Below, one piece after another: positions 33,801 through 45,192 of a stretch of DNA of 64,000 nt; position 1 is the first letter of the stretch; every line of letters starts with the position of its first letter. This DNA comes from Antedon mediterranea (Eukaryota > Echinodermata > Crinoidea > Comatulida > Antedonidae). The stretch covers positions 1,183,001 to 1,247,000 of the forward strand of contig NC_092674.1 of the NCBI RefSeq assembly GCF_964355755.1, written 5' to 3'. The translations under genes were made by a program, and so were the position numbers. Below the pieces are notes generated by a model. It had not been told where the DNA came from. It did not search any database and saw nothing but the letters and a program-made list of their open reading frames with translations.

Positions 33801-36800
33801 TACTTCTGCATACTGTGGCAGATATATCATATCCATGTCGTTAACAACTTAGGCCTACTATTCGATCACCTTACTTTTATTTCTATTTTATTTATGTCCG
33901 TACATTATGTAGGATATATTAAGTATATAATGATTATTGTAGTGTTGAGGCAAATCACGTGTATATTTATATTTCTAATGTTTTAATATCGAACGTAAAA
34001 TTCATCGGCATGCATTTCTTTATTGCATAAACCTCATTGAGCTGGTATCCATTTGCAGGTATAGAACGAGCTTCGTAATTAACTGTGATTAAAAAATACG
34101 CAATAGGCGTTTGTGGCATGCCAATCTTTTCAAAAACTTAAAACTAAAAAATTCAATAAAACAATTTTAAAACGATTTTCTAAACGAACACATTACAATT
34201 GTTCATTGATACCTGTAAGATAAAATGAAAACACAAATTATTTATAAATAACGAGATAAATATTTATATTTACTGTACTTAAAAATTAATAACGAACGAG
34301 GTAACAAAAAATGTTAATAGTATATTATTAGAAATTCTAATAATACTATTAAAATGGTTTTTTACCTCGATCATTTATTAACTAAAAACATACGGTAATT
34401 AGCATTTTCATTACAAATGTATTTAGTGCGTCCCATAGAAATTAGTGCGACCAAAATAAAACGCGACCGAAAAAAACAAAATACCGGATGTTGATTTTAT
34501 CGCGACCGATTTCAAGCGCGACCGATTTCAAGCACGGCCGATTTCATCTGACACCCTAGGTCTAGCCTAGGCCTGTTAGTATTAGGCTAGGCCTAGGATT
34601 GCTCTGTCATTTGTTGACATAATTAACACTAATGTTGGTGTGTTTATAAAATCCATATAAATATAACATTTAATATAATATTATTAAAAACCAAATGTTT
34701 ACTGTTTTAATCAATGTGAATGAAATGCGGCCTTGGCTAGAGGAGTGCTCAGTACATTTTATTTCATTCAATTCCAAATGACAGGAATCTATTTAGTTAT
34801 ATAAAACAAATAATGAATGTTTTATATTCGTGTAATAGTACAAATAATGGCATTTGGTGAATATATAAATCTATAATATAGATATATAACCTTTCATCAT
34901 TCACCTCATGCCATTATTTGTACTATTACACTAATACACATTCATTATTTGTATCTTAATGAATGCTGTTGAAAGCACATCACATACCCTACTATATCAA
35001 AATGAAGCATTAACGAGAGTGAGACCTATAATATATGACACATATATGGAGGTGACTAATAATCTTGAATACGACATAAACACATGATTTACTATCACAT
35101 AATTATTTACGATCGTTTCAGGTTCATTTACGAATCTCCAAGATGGTTGATATCGAATGGTCGTCTAACTGAAGCAAATATCATATTTCAAAAAATTGCT
35201 AATTTCAACCAAATAGAACAGAAAGAAACCTACATCAGCAGCGAACATAATCCTAAAACATTAGGTGAAATGGAGGATTTGACTGGGACACACCAAGAAA
35301 CTAAAACACAAATGACGTCATTAAGTAAACTGATGCACTGTTTTACTCGCAAAGGAAATACCCCAATTGAGAAAAAACGAAAAAACACATTTCTTGATAT
35401 CTTAAAAAGTCCAAGAATGCGTAGAAGTACTTTGGTTACGTGCTACATATTGTAAGTATAACATTAATATAGGCCTAATTTTAAAAGGAAAATCAGAGGT
35501 GAAGCCGGGATATAGAAGAAAGATATGCAACTAGTGGTGATTAACATTTCAAATGCTCATCCAATAATACTTGTATCGTAGTATACCTAGTTATTGTAAT
35601 CTATCAGAGCAATACACTTTACTTTCTTGTTATATTTTAGTTTCGTCAATGGTCTAAACTATGTTGGAATGTCGATAAATAGTTCAAACCTATCTGGTGA
35701 TAAATACCTCAACACATTTCTAGTTTGTCTTGTTGATGTTCCAAGTGGGATCAGTGCTATATACTTATTGCAAAGGTAAATAAAACAAGGCCATATAGAT
35801 GGCTGCAGTCGCGTGCTCATTAGTGTTTACCGACCGACCGACCAACCTACCAACTGACCGAAATTACTGAACATGTTTAAAAATGTTGAAATGTTTAAAA
35901 ACATTTATATTTTTTTAATTCACACGTGCGTAGCCTGTCACTTTTGACGTGCTCGTATAACGTAATTTCGAGTTGAAAAGTAAGTCAAGAAAACAGAAAT
36001 CGGGCAAAAAGAGTGTGCAATAACATTTAACGCCCAGTGCGCGCGCAAAAATCTGCGCACTCATGGCAATTTTGTAAACGCTTAAAATTGCCTGAAACGT
36101 ACTCTTATTTCATCGAAAATAAATTTTGAAAATTTTAAGCGCGCGTACGCATGCGTTACATGGGCTACGCACGTAATTGTATTGCCATATGATGGTTTAT
36201 GCCCTGAAATTTATGAGTACCAAATTTTATTTAATTGTGATTCATGGTTGTGAAGATATGATTACAAACGTGGTTTCGTTAAATCGTGCGTAGACCGCGT
36301 AACTTTTTATTGCGCACCGTGAAAACATAACCACATCGATTCCTGGCCATAAGGAATATACTGTGAAAAATTGACTTAGCTAGATTAAACTGATATCAAG
36401 ATAAGGTCAGAAAGCGATAAAACGTATAGTGATACCGGACCGACAGACAGACCGACAGACCGACAGACCGACCGACCGACCGACCGACCGACATAGTGAA
36501 CAATAGAGTCGCGTCCACGCGACTAAAAAGCATTATCTTCACATTCACTATTTGGTTTCTATTTCTTTCTTAACATTGAATACAATTATTATCAGGTTTT
36601 ATTCGGTTTATTTTTTGAAGAAAAGAAAATTTAAAACATCCTTTAACTCATAAATCTGAATCTTTTCTTAACAATATTCAAATTAAGTTTTCTTTTTTAT
36701 TTACAGAATAAATCGACGACCTATGCTCATGACTGTCCTTTTATTGGCTGCAGTGTTTTCAATTTCTTCTGCATTTATGCCGTTGGTCACTAGTAAGCTC

Positions 36801-37806
36801 GTAACCAATTTTCAGTACTGTACATAGGCTATAATTTTGTTCACGTTCTCCAATTCAGTCACAACGTGGCGAAGTCACTGAATTTATCAGAAATGGTAGT
36901 AATTATTAACAATAATTCTTTTATTCGGTTAGAAAGTGGAACAAATCTTTCTCCTCTAATCCTGGCATTTGCATGTTTGGGCAAATACGCAATCGGTTTG
37001 TCATTTAATTGTGTCTGGCTTTACGGGAACGAGATATTTCCAACAGAATTAAGGTAAAAAGAAGTATGAAGTTCCGGCGTTAGATGTATAACATCACAAT
37101 TAGGCACTATACGCTAAAAAAAAGTATACCGATATTAATATTACGCATGCAAAGATTTAGAGGGAATTTGTGATGTCGTCATCCCAAAAAAATAATGCTA
37201 GAAATCAAATTGTATATTTGTATTTGTATTTGTATGTATATTTGACAATCTGTAATCATTAATATTTTGAATTTCAACAAAACCACCCTTTTTTATTCTT
37301 AGAAACCGAGCATTTGGAACATGTTCATTTGCAGCAAGAATTGGCTCAATTATCGCGCCTTACTTCTTGTACTTGGTAAGTATTGAGTCTAGAACTTGTT
37401 TCAATAACAGTCATTTGTCATCATAACATGCGGGTACAATGTTCATAAAGTGAAAATAATTTGACGGATTTACAGATACATCTCAATTGAGATCTGACCG
37501 CTGATACCCACATCATTTTCATTAGCCATCTACCGTACCGTTGCTTACATTTTGTACTCGCGAGACTATTGACCAGAAATTACAAAATACCTTCTGCCAA
37601 CTACGTAACTAATGTACGTGAATCTATTTTATGTGTATTTCTAGAACAATTTCTATGGGGGCAGTGCGTTGTTGTTATTTGGTATATCTGCTGCAGTAGG
37701 AGGTATATTGGTCTACTTTCTACCAGAGACTCGTAATAAACCTCTTCCAGAGAACATGGAAGAAGGTGAAGACCTCCATGCAGGAAGAGAAATTGTACGG
37801 CCATAG
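30831..37806 (+). CDS. SLC22-family transporter, gene A (organic ion transporter-like)
   Basis: Nine coding exons read 30831-31169, 31707-31937, 32408-32604, 35122-35451, 35641-35775, 36707-36792, 36933-37053, 37303-37375 and 37645-37806 (1674 nt, 557 aa), all GT-AG with phases that close. It is a 12-TM major facilitator of SLC22 type. TM1 is at about residues 17-42, followed by a Cys-containing extracellular loop with NGT (85) and NQT (90) glycosylation sites. LVCDKK precedes TM2, SDYFGRR is at 146-152, YESPRWLI at about 259-266 after TM6, NEIFPTELR at 472-480, and LPETRNKPLPE at about 530-540. The loop after TM6 is long, basic and phosphorylatable. The family moves organic cations, carnitine or organic anions across the plasma membrane; the pattern looks closer to OCT/OCTN than to OAT, but the substrate is not readable. 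It is the first of three tandem copies. Confidence 0.92.
31260..31690. repeat. intron-1 repeat shared by SLC22 genes A and C
   Basis: The block starting 'ggtctacactaccaaagttt' is full of 'gcaagttttaaaacttg'-type words. It recurs in intron 1 of gene C (about 45655-46040) at the same place, but not in the 199-bp intron 1 of gene B. It looks like an old insertion of a 'tctacacta' MITE relative. Confidence 0.55.
33371..34563. mobile_element. DNA transposon remnant, 25-bp TIR and 8-bp target duplication
   Basis: CTAGGTCT occurs at 33371-33378 and again at 34556-34563. Directly inside, the left end (33379-33403, GGTTTACGATGAAATCGGTC...) and the inverted right end (GGTGTCAGATGAAATCGGCC...) match at 20 of 25 positions and are aligned to the base. 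Thus 33379-34555 (1177 bp) is a non-autonomous element with an 8-bp target duplication, as made by hAT-type and some other superfamilies. No transposase reading is present. It sits in intron 3 of SLC22 gene A. The internal hairpin at 34294-34375 belongs to it. Confidence 0.78.
34806..34952. mobile_element. palindromic MITE-like element
   Basis: 'acaaataatgaatg' with 'gtgtaatagtacaaataatg' on the left pairs with 'cattatttgtactattacac' and 'cattcattatttgt' on the right. The arms are about 55 bp around an AT-rich centre. It lies in intron 3 of SLC22 gene A. Confidence 0.65.
35785..36529 (+). mobile_element. dispersed AGTCGCG-ended element, about 740 bp
   Basis: The element runs from 'acaaggccatatagatggct' to 'cacgcgactaaaaa', with AGTCGCGTG near the left and CACGCGACT near the right as short inverted ends. 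It has gacc-type tetranucleotide clusters beside both ends. A closely similar copy in inverse orientation lies at 54084-54766 (intron 6 of gene D). A deletion derivative is at 7655-7769, and a left-end fragment near 63293-63370. There is no ORF. It occupies intron 5 of gene A. Confidence 0.75.
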
Positions 37807-39023
37807 GGTGCAATGAATCACGTCTGTCACAAGCATCTAGATAGTGAGACGTTAGACCCAATGATATCGTAACATAATTTATGGTTTCCGATTGGTTCAA
37901 TGCGAAACCTTGCAATTTTAAACATTATCACAAAGATCTCTGCTTTGAATATAGATAATACTATGATCTTAAAAATTACTTCTTCCTCATCCTAATGTAT
38001 TTGTATTTGGGCCGGGAAACTAAACTCCAAACTGAACAAAAAAATAATAATATTAGTTAATTGCTTTAGTGGTATATTATTTTATATTGAATAAAAACAA
38101 AAAAGTGGATCGGCATATGCTTTGAGAAATTGTTTTTTGGCCTCATTGGCGTGTCGTATGTTTTCATATCCAGGTTTTTTTTTCACATCCGCAATTTAAA
38201 CTTTGCAAAAGTTTAATGGTAAAAGTTTGGCAAAACATCAATGTAATAAAAACCAAGGGGCAAAATCGCCTTGGCTTTTAATCTACTGAATATAAAACGG
38301 AATTAGATGTAAGGGCTACCCTCTAAAAGTTGAAATAAAACAATCTTACTTAATTTATGCCACTTCATGTAAGCTTAAGAACAAGCATCCTGCTACCATT
38401 TCCTGGGAATCGGTTTATATTCTTATATTTCACTTCATTGGTAAGTAGTTGCTTATTTTTAGATTTAAACGAATACAATGACAATGTTAGTGCAATTTAT
38501 TTTGCTAAAACATCATTTTTTTTCTCTTTTGTGGTTAACCACCACCTTTATTCATTCAATCTTTCATACATATTTTGTTCACAATTCATTCATAAATTTC
38601 CGTTTTCTACTTTTTTCTTTATTTTCTGATTTTTACACTTTTAACCTTTATACATAGTGTTTTCATTTATATAACCATAAAAATCTACAATTCTTTTTGT
38701 ACATGATATAATACATTTTAAAATACAGTAGGCCTACTACAACATCATTACAGTTACTGTCGAAGTGACGTGGCAACGTAAACCTTACAGAGGACTTGTG
38801 TAGGTGTAGGTGCCAAAATTCATCATACAAAATTAAGTTGCACATTTCTGCCAAGTACAGTAGTGCATAAAAATATCAGAAGGCGCTGTATTGGTTGAAA
38901 TGAAATGTCATATTCATTAGCATTCAATTGTGGTTGTATAAGTATAACTTACTGTAGACGTATAAGACATTTGTTTGTATTGACAAACTGATCAGGGAAA
39001 TTCAATTAACTATAGGACTAACG
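37807..39023. other. spacer between SLC22 genes A and B
   Basis: AATAAA at 38089-38094, about 280 bp past the stop of gene A, is a likely poly(A) signal. The remainder is AT-rich. The acceptor 'ttaactatag' at 39006-39015 precedes the start codon of gene B, so its 5' UTR is spliced. No other gene seen. Confidence 0.45.
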
Positions 39024-42000
39024 ATGGACGTTGATGAAACTCTTAGAGCTCTACATCCATGGGGCAGATACCAGATTGTCTTATTAATTGTCAACTGCGT
39101 ATTTGGAACCATGACACCTGCACTTCACATCTTTTCATTAATTTACATAATGGATACACCTATACACCATTGTAACCCTTACGAGGGATACAGTACATCA
39201 CAGGCTATTCCAGTAAGCAAGGTCCACAGCAAAGAGATAGTGGAGTATGAGAGCTGCTTGATCTACCAAATGGATAATGGTGGTACATTGACCAATCAGA
39301 CGATAAGTTGCCCGGATGGAAATGAGTACATATTGAGTGAAGGTGAATCAACAGTCGTCAATGAGGTAAAATACAAAATAAATGGTAAAGAATGTAAGTT
39401 TAAACATGCTTAACGACACGAAAGTCTGAGCATATAATACGTTTGTGATATAGCCTATATCAGTTCGTCAATTCAAGTATACAGTAACTGAAACATAAAC
39501 TATGTTAAACTTATATAGAAACAAAATTGTATTAAATCAAATAAATTGAAATGTTGTCATTTAGCTTGGTTTGGTTTGTGACAAGAAATTAATGGCGAAT
39601 ACAGCGATGTCGGTGTACTTCTGTGGTGTTTTGGTTGGAGCAATAGTATCGGGTATAACATCCGATTATTTTGGAAGACGGAATGTGTTTTTAACCGCAA
39701 CCATTTTAATTGGTATAACTGGGATAGGTCTGATATTTACAACATCTTATTATACGTTTGTTTTCGTCTGGTTTATCACGGCTATTGAAGAACAGGTAAG
39801 TAAACTCTAAAGTTGTAATTCTACATCAATCTTGTTCTTAATATGTACTTAGAATCTGGTGTATTTACATCAGCAAACATTTGACAAATATTGTTCTCAA
39901 TATGTACTTAGAGTTTGGTGTATTTACATCAGCAAACAGTTGACCAATTAATATAATTACAAATCAGAAGAATTCAAATTGTTTTGATTTTATAGAGCCC
40001 CAAATTGTAACTTACTGACTTACTGCCGAGTTGGCCTGAGGCCGAGATGATGTGGGGCCAAGTTGACTTGAGGCCGAGTTGACTTTGGGCCGACTTGACA
40101 TGGGTTTCCAACTTGAACACTGAATTATATTTAACAAAAAATTAAGTAGTGAAAATTCAGATTTTAACTTTAAAGGCCAATTTACACAGACGAGCGGTAA
40201 CGGTAAGCGGTAAAGTTGAGCAGAAAATGCAAAAATAGAATCTATGTTATTCCTTATGACCATTTACACAGAACGCGGAGCGGACGAGTGGTTAACCGAG
40301 ACGGTTTAGTGCCGTGTTGACCTGCACCCAAAGAACCCACATTTTTACGTTGTGATATTGTCTTTCTTTCTTCATTTCCCTTCACATAATTATAAACAAA
40401 CATAAATAATCATAGTACAAAAAGAATGGAAAGGGGAATCTCTGAATTATAACTTATATTGTTATACAACTGTTTTATTTTGTAGTGTGTAAACGTTCCT
40501 TCTTACGTTTTGCTTATGGAAATGTTCCCGCCAGAGAAACGGACGCTTGCTGGGTGTATATCAAACCTTGCTTGGGGTATTGGCATTGCTCTCTTGTCGG
40601 TGTACGCTTACTTTCTAAGGGATTGGAGACATATGCAAATTGCTATTTCTGCTCCATGTTTTGCGGCTGTGTTTTTTTGGTGGTATGTTAATAGTCTGCT
40701 AAATGTTTTAAGTTTAAATATCATAGGAGAAATATCATTAGAAATATGCTTGTTGTAAGTTAATAAAATACCGAACTGTTTGTGATCACCGCGCCCAGCT
40801 GGCATCAGCAGCTAGTCAAGAAAGTATTTAATTAGTAGGTAATTAATCCAGGCCTCGCACGCATTGAGCAACAACAACGTACGGCCGGGGCGGACCCAGC
40901 ATTTTTTAACATTCATTTTCATAACATTTAATATTAATGATTCATTTTGTATACTATTTGGAAATCAGGTTTGTTTACGAATCTCCAAGATGGATGATAT
41001 CGAAAGGTCGTTTCACGGAGGCAAATATCATATTTCAAAAAATTGCCAAATTCAACAAACTAGAACAAAGGAAAACGTATATCAACAATAAACATAATGG
41101 TGAAGCGGTACGTGAAATGGAGGATTTGAATGGGAAACACGAAAAAACAAAAACACAAATGACGTCATTAAATAAACTAATGCACTGTTTTACTCGTAAA
41201 GAAAATAGGCCAATTGAGACAAAACGAAAAAACACATTTCTTGATATCTTAAAAAGTCCAAGAATGCGTAGAAGTACTTTAATTGCGTATTACATATTGT
41301 AAGTATACGTTGTAGTTGTTCATTTCCCAATCGTTATTGCAAACAATAGTGTTTGGTGAATCACAGGGAAAAGTACTCAACCCATTCTATCTAGAATGTA
41401 TTAAAACCATTTAAATCAACGTACTAATCAAAGTAGATTCAAGGCATTATGCATTCAGCAAACTTAATTTTAAAACATTCACAAACAAATTCGTATTATT
41501 CTTGATTAACATTCAGGAAGGGTAAAAGTAATTTATTTTTTCTCTGTTCTTTTTAGTTTGGTCAACAGTCTATTCTTTGTTGGAATATCATTAAACAGTT
41601 CTGATTTGTTTGGTGATAAGTACCTCAACACGTTTCTAGTTTGTCTTGTTGACGTTCCAAGTGGGATTGTTTCTATATACTTATTACAAAGGTAGATATT
41701 ATTGAAAGAAACGCATAACAGTTTAACGTTCTGTGTTTCATCGTGTCATTGACTCATTGTGCTTTGTTTTTTTTGTCATATCATGTTTTTTAAAGGACCA
41801 ATGATGCTACATTATTGTCTCTCTATTCTCAGAATTAATAGACGGCCGCTGCTAATGATTTTCCTTTTATTGGCTGCAGTATTTTCAATTTCTTCTGCCT
41901 TCGTGCCTTTGGTCACAAGTAAGTTCACGATTTATAGTTATATTAGTAGTCTCAATACCTTGACCTAAAGTTAGAATTTGGTGTATTCACGAATTTATCA

Positions 42001-43533
42001 TTATAAAACAATATTTTTTCTTTTAGAAAGTGGAACTAATCTTTACCCTCTTATCCTAACATTGGCATGTTTGGGCAAATACGCAATTGGTACATCGTTT
42101 AACTGTTTCTGGCTCTATGCAAATGAGATATTTCCAACGGAATTAAGGTAAGAATAATTAGTTGAGTATACATACTGCAATAGCAGTCCCCCAATGGTTG
42201 GTCCTTCTATTATGTACACAGTTTGATAGGGCAATCTGGTGTTCTTGATCTGTTAACATTATAACATCATGTATCAACTGAAGATTTACAACATGATCTG
42301 TTAACATTATAACATCATGTATCAACTGAAGATTTACAACATGATCTGTTAACATTATAACATCATGTATCAACTGAAGATTTACAACATGATCTGTTAA
42401 CATTATAACATCATGTATCAACTGAAGATTTACAACATGATCTGTTAACATTATAACATCATGTATCAACTGAAGATTTACAACATGATCTGTTAACATT
42501 ATAACATCATGTATCAACTGAAGATTTACAACATGATCTGTTAACATTATAACATCATGTATCAACTGAAGATTTACAACATGATCTGTTAACATTATAA
42601 CATCATGTATCAACTGAAGATTTACAACATGATCTGTTAACATTATAACATCATGTATCAACTGAAGATTTACAACATGATCTGTTAACATTATAACATC
42701 ATGTATCAACTGAAGATTTACAACATGATCTGTTAACATTATAACATCATGTATCAACTGAAGATTTACAACATGATCTGTTAACATTATAACATCATGT
42801 ATCAACTGAAGATTTACAACATGATCTGTTAACATTATAACATCATGTATCAACTGAAGATTTACAACATGATCTGTTAACATTATAACATCATGTATCA
42901 ACTGAAGATTTACAACATGATCTGTTAACATTATAACATCATGTATCAACTGAAGATTTACAACATGACAAAACATAAACAATACAAAAAGTACTATACC
43001 ACGTGACGTTTGGATTTCCTAGATGCCCTACAAATTATTTCCAATTTTTAATCAGCTAAAATGTTTATGTTTTATTCTCAGAAACAGGGCATTCGGAACT
43101 TGTTCATTTGCAGCAAGAATTGGCTCAATTATCGCGCCCTACATTTTGTACTTGGTAAGTGTAGATTATCTCAATAAAATGTTTTTTTTATAACAATTTT
43201 GATTATTAATTTTTACGGATTTATGAATTTACGGGATAAAAACAACTTAAAGCTTAATGGTATTTTAATTACCTAGATTAGGCGTATGACTGCCTAACTA
43301 GATTGAAAAAAGGACAACAATACTGGAAGCTATTTTACTAACGATAATCTATTTTGTATTTGTACTTCTAGAACAATTTCTATGCTGGTAGTGCGTTGTT
43401 GTTATTTGGTATCTTTGCTGCAGTAGGAGGTATATTGGTCTATTTTCTACCAGAAACTCGTAATAAACCTCTTCCAGAAAACATGGAAGAAGGTGAAGAT
43501 CTCCATGCGGGAAGAAAAATTATACGGCCATAG
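39024..43533 (+). CDS. SLC22-family transporter, gene B
   Basis: Nine coding exons read 39024-39365, 39565-39795, 40486-40682, 40969-41298, 41557-41691, 41833-41918, 42027-42147, 43082-43154 and 43372-43533 (1677 nt, 558 aa). Exon sizes match gene A except for one extra Gly codon in exon 1 (DNGGTL). The SLC22 landmarks are all present: LVCDKK, SDYFGRR, YESPRWMI, NEIFPTELR and LPETRNKPLPE. Exon 2 is almost identical to that of gene A, while exon 4 (the TM6-7 loop) has diverged. Intron 1 is only 199 bp. Intron 7 holds a 48-bp minisatellite. The role is as for gene A; substrate unknown. Confidence 0.92.
39833..39955. repeat. tandem duplication of about 60 bp
   Basis: 'atgtacttagaatctggtgt' followed by 'atttacatcagcaaaca' is repeated immediately as 'atgtacttagagtttggtgt' followed by the same text. 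It lies in intron 2 of gene B. Confidence 0.75.
40010..40290. repeat. ggccgagttgac repeats and a decayed dispersed element
   Basis: At 40024-40100 the words 'gccgagttggcctgag' and 'gccgagttgacttt' and variants recur about four times. From 40176 a GC-richer block ('aatttacacagacgagcggt', repeated in part near 40264) looks like a decayed MITE. It lies in intron 2 of gene B. Confidence 0.5.
42246..42965. repeat. 48-bp minisatellite, 15 perfect units
   Basis: Fifteen units of 48 bp beginning 'tgatctgttaacattataac', with no visible difference between units, in intron 7 of gene B. Because 48 is divisible by three, the minus strand reads as a 274-codon ORF of 16-residue repeats, which is not a gene. 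Perfect identity points to very recent expansion or homogenisation. Confidence 0.95.
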
Positions 43534-45192
43534 GGTGCAATATTCAACAGCAATTAATTCAGGTTGACTAATCAAGACCTATTATGTCTGAACATAAACT
43601 GTTGCTACAGTAAAGTTAATACTGTATTGTAAAACATCACGCACACTTGTTAATTTGCATAGCAAATGTGTCCGCTTATAAAAGGCAGCGGAGATGCGGA
43701 ATCTATGTTAGTAAGTTACTGTTTTATTGGTTTACTATCAAAGAACTTTATATATCATGACCGAACAAGTGTTACAGTGTAGCGTTAACGTAGATATAAT
43801 TTTATATTTTATAACCGGTACAAGCAGTGGTGTTGTTCAGCCAGCTCGCCGGTAAGCAGTGGTATTGTGTTAAGCCAGCTACAATAAAAGGAATATACCT
43901 GATGTTCGTACTGTTGAATTGTTGTGTGTCTACTGCGTTTTAGAAACAGCGACTACTGCCAAATTTTTTGCTTAAAGGCAATACATTTAACCATGATACA
44001 AGTTCCATTTGTACAATACCAAACCGTCCACCTTTAAAATGGTGCATTTAATTTAAAGGTCGATCTGTGCTCTGTGTAGCATTTTGTTCAAAAATTTGTT
44101 TAAAAATCCACCTTCATTGGAATAAATAAAATAGTAGTAAGTGTCATGTTTCTATTGAAATAGTAATACATATTACCGTTTTAATGGGTGTAAAATGGAT
44201 CAGATGGGTATGTGTTGTTGAAATCGTGTTGTTGGATTTCAAATCCAGGTCAAACCAGCAATAGTTCAGTGGCCGGACGAAAACATACTGGTTTGAGTTA
44301 GTTAATATTTAGCAAAACGCCAGGCGGCAACATTTCATGGTTGCAAACACCTACCACTTCTATTGGCTTTAACTGTCACATGATACTAGCATCCATCGGT
44401 TGTCCGAAAACATTACATGATGATATCTCCCTGACCGACTCATTAGTTTACCAGCTAGGCCTACAAAACTAAGCCTAGCTAGGCTAGGCCTAAGACCGTC
44501 CACGAGAAGTTGATCGCCGCGAGCTACTTAGGTAGTGCATTGTTTCTCACTTTTTATCATAATTTACCATAAAACGTACATTTAAGACAAGGAATGACAT
44601 GGTTTAATGTTTTTAAAGTGATATATGTATTATTTTCCAAAAAACGTCCAAAATTGCAGGGAAGGGGTCTTTAAAGCTTTGGCTTAGTAATGCGTCCTGC
44701 TCACACAATTGTATTTATTAATTTATGTTTCTGTATTATATTGTATTGTATTGTGTTAAACAATAAACTTGAAACTTGACATTAATTTAATATGCTATAG
44801 CCTAGTCCATATTTGATTACAATAAGTTAAAATAACGACTGATTAACTGCTTTACTCTTGACGATACTACTTCCATCGTGTCCTCCATAATTAAAATACA
44901 CAGCTGAATGTACGTTTCAGACAGGACGCTATTTCTTCTCACTACCGTTCTCAAATTTAACGCTACGGTGAGTCTCAAATTTCTGCGCATGCGTGGATCA
45001 CATTTCGGTTCAAATTACCGTACTGAACTCCGTACTACAACGAAAGCTCGCTATTATGTTAGACGCTGCGGTACTTGACAAGTGTATTTTCAGCAGCCAG
45101 TGAAAGAGTGGTATTGATAAACAGATATCAGAGGTACGGTACGTATCTAATTATTACCTGGTGAATTTAACTATAGAGAACACGTGAAAACA
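43534..45192. other. spacer between SLC22 genes B and C
   Basis: Candidate poly(A) signals for gene B lie at 43883-43888 and 44122-44131. A CTAGGC-rich palindromic patch occurs at 44455-44495. 'aacaataaacttgaaacttg' at 44758 resembles the tail of a dispersed repeat. An acceptor (tttaactatag) ends at 45176, 16 bp before the start codon of gene C. No gene was found. Confidence 0.45.

Noticed and set aside
35084-35455. Reading single SLC22 exons (such as this ESPRWL exon) as separate small genes
   Set aside because: Exon phases and splice sites join them into nine-exon transporters of normal family length.
42158-42982. 274-codon minus-strand ORF of 16-residue repeats
   Set aside because: The 48-bp minisatellite has a period divisible by three, so any stop-free frame continues; it lies antisense in an SLC22 intron.
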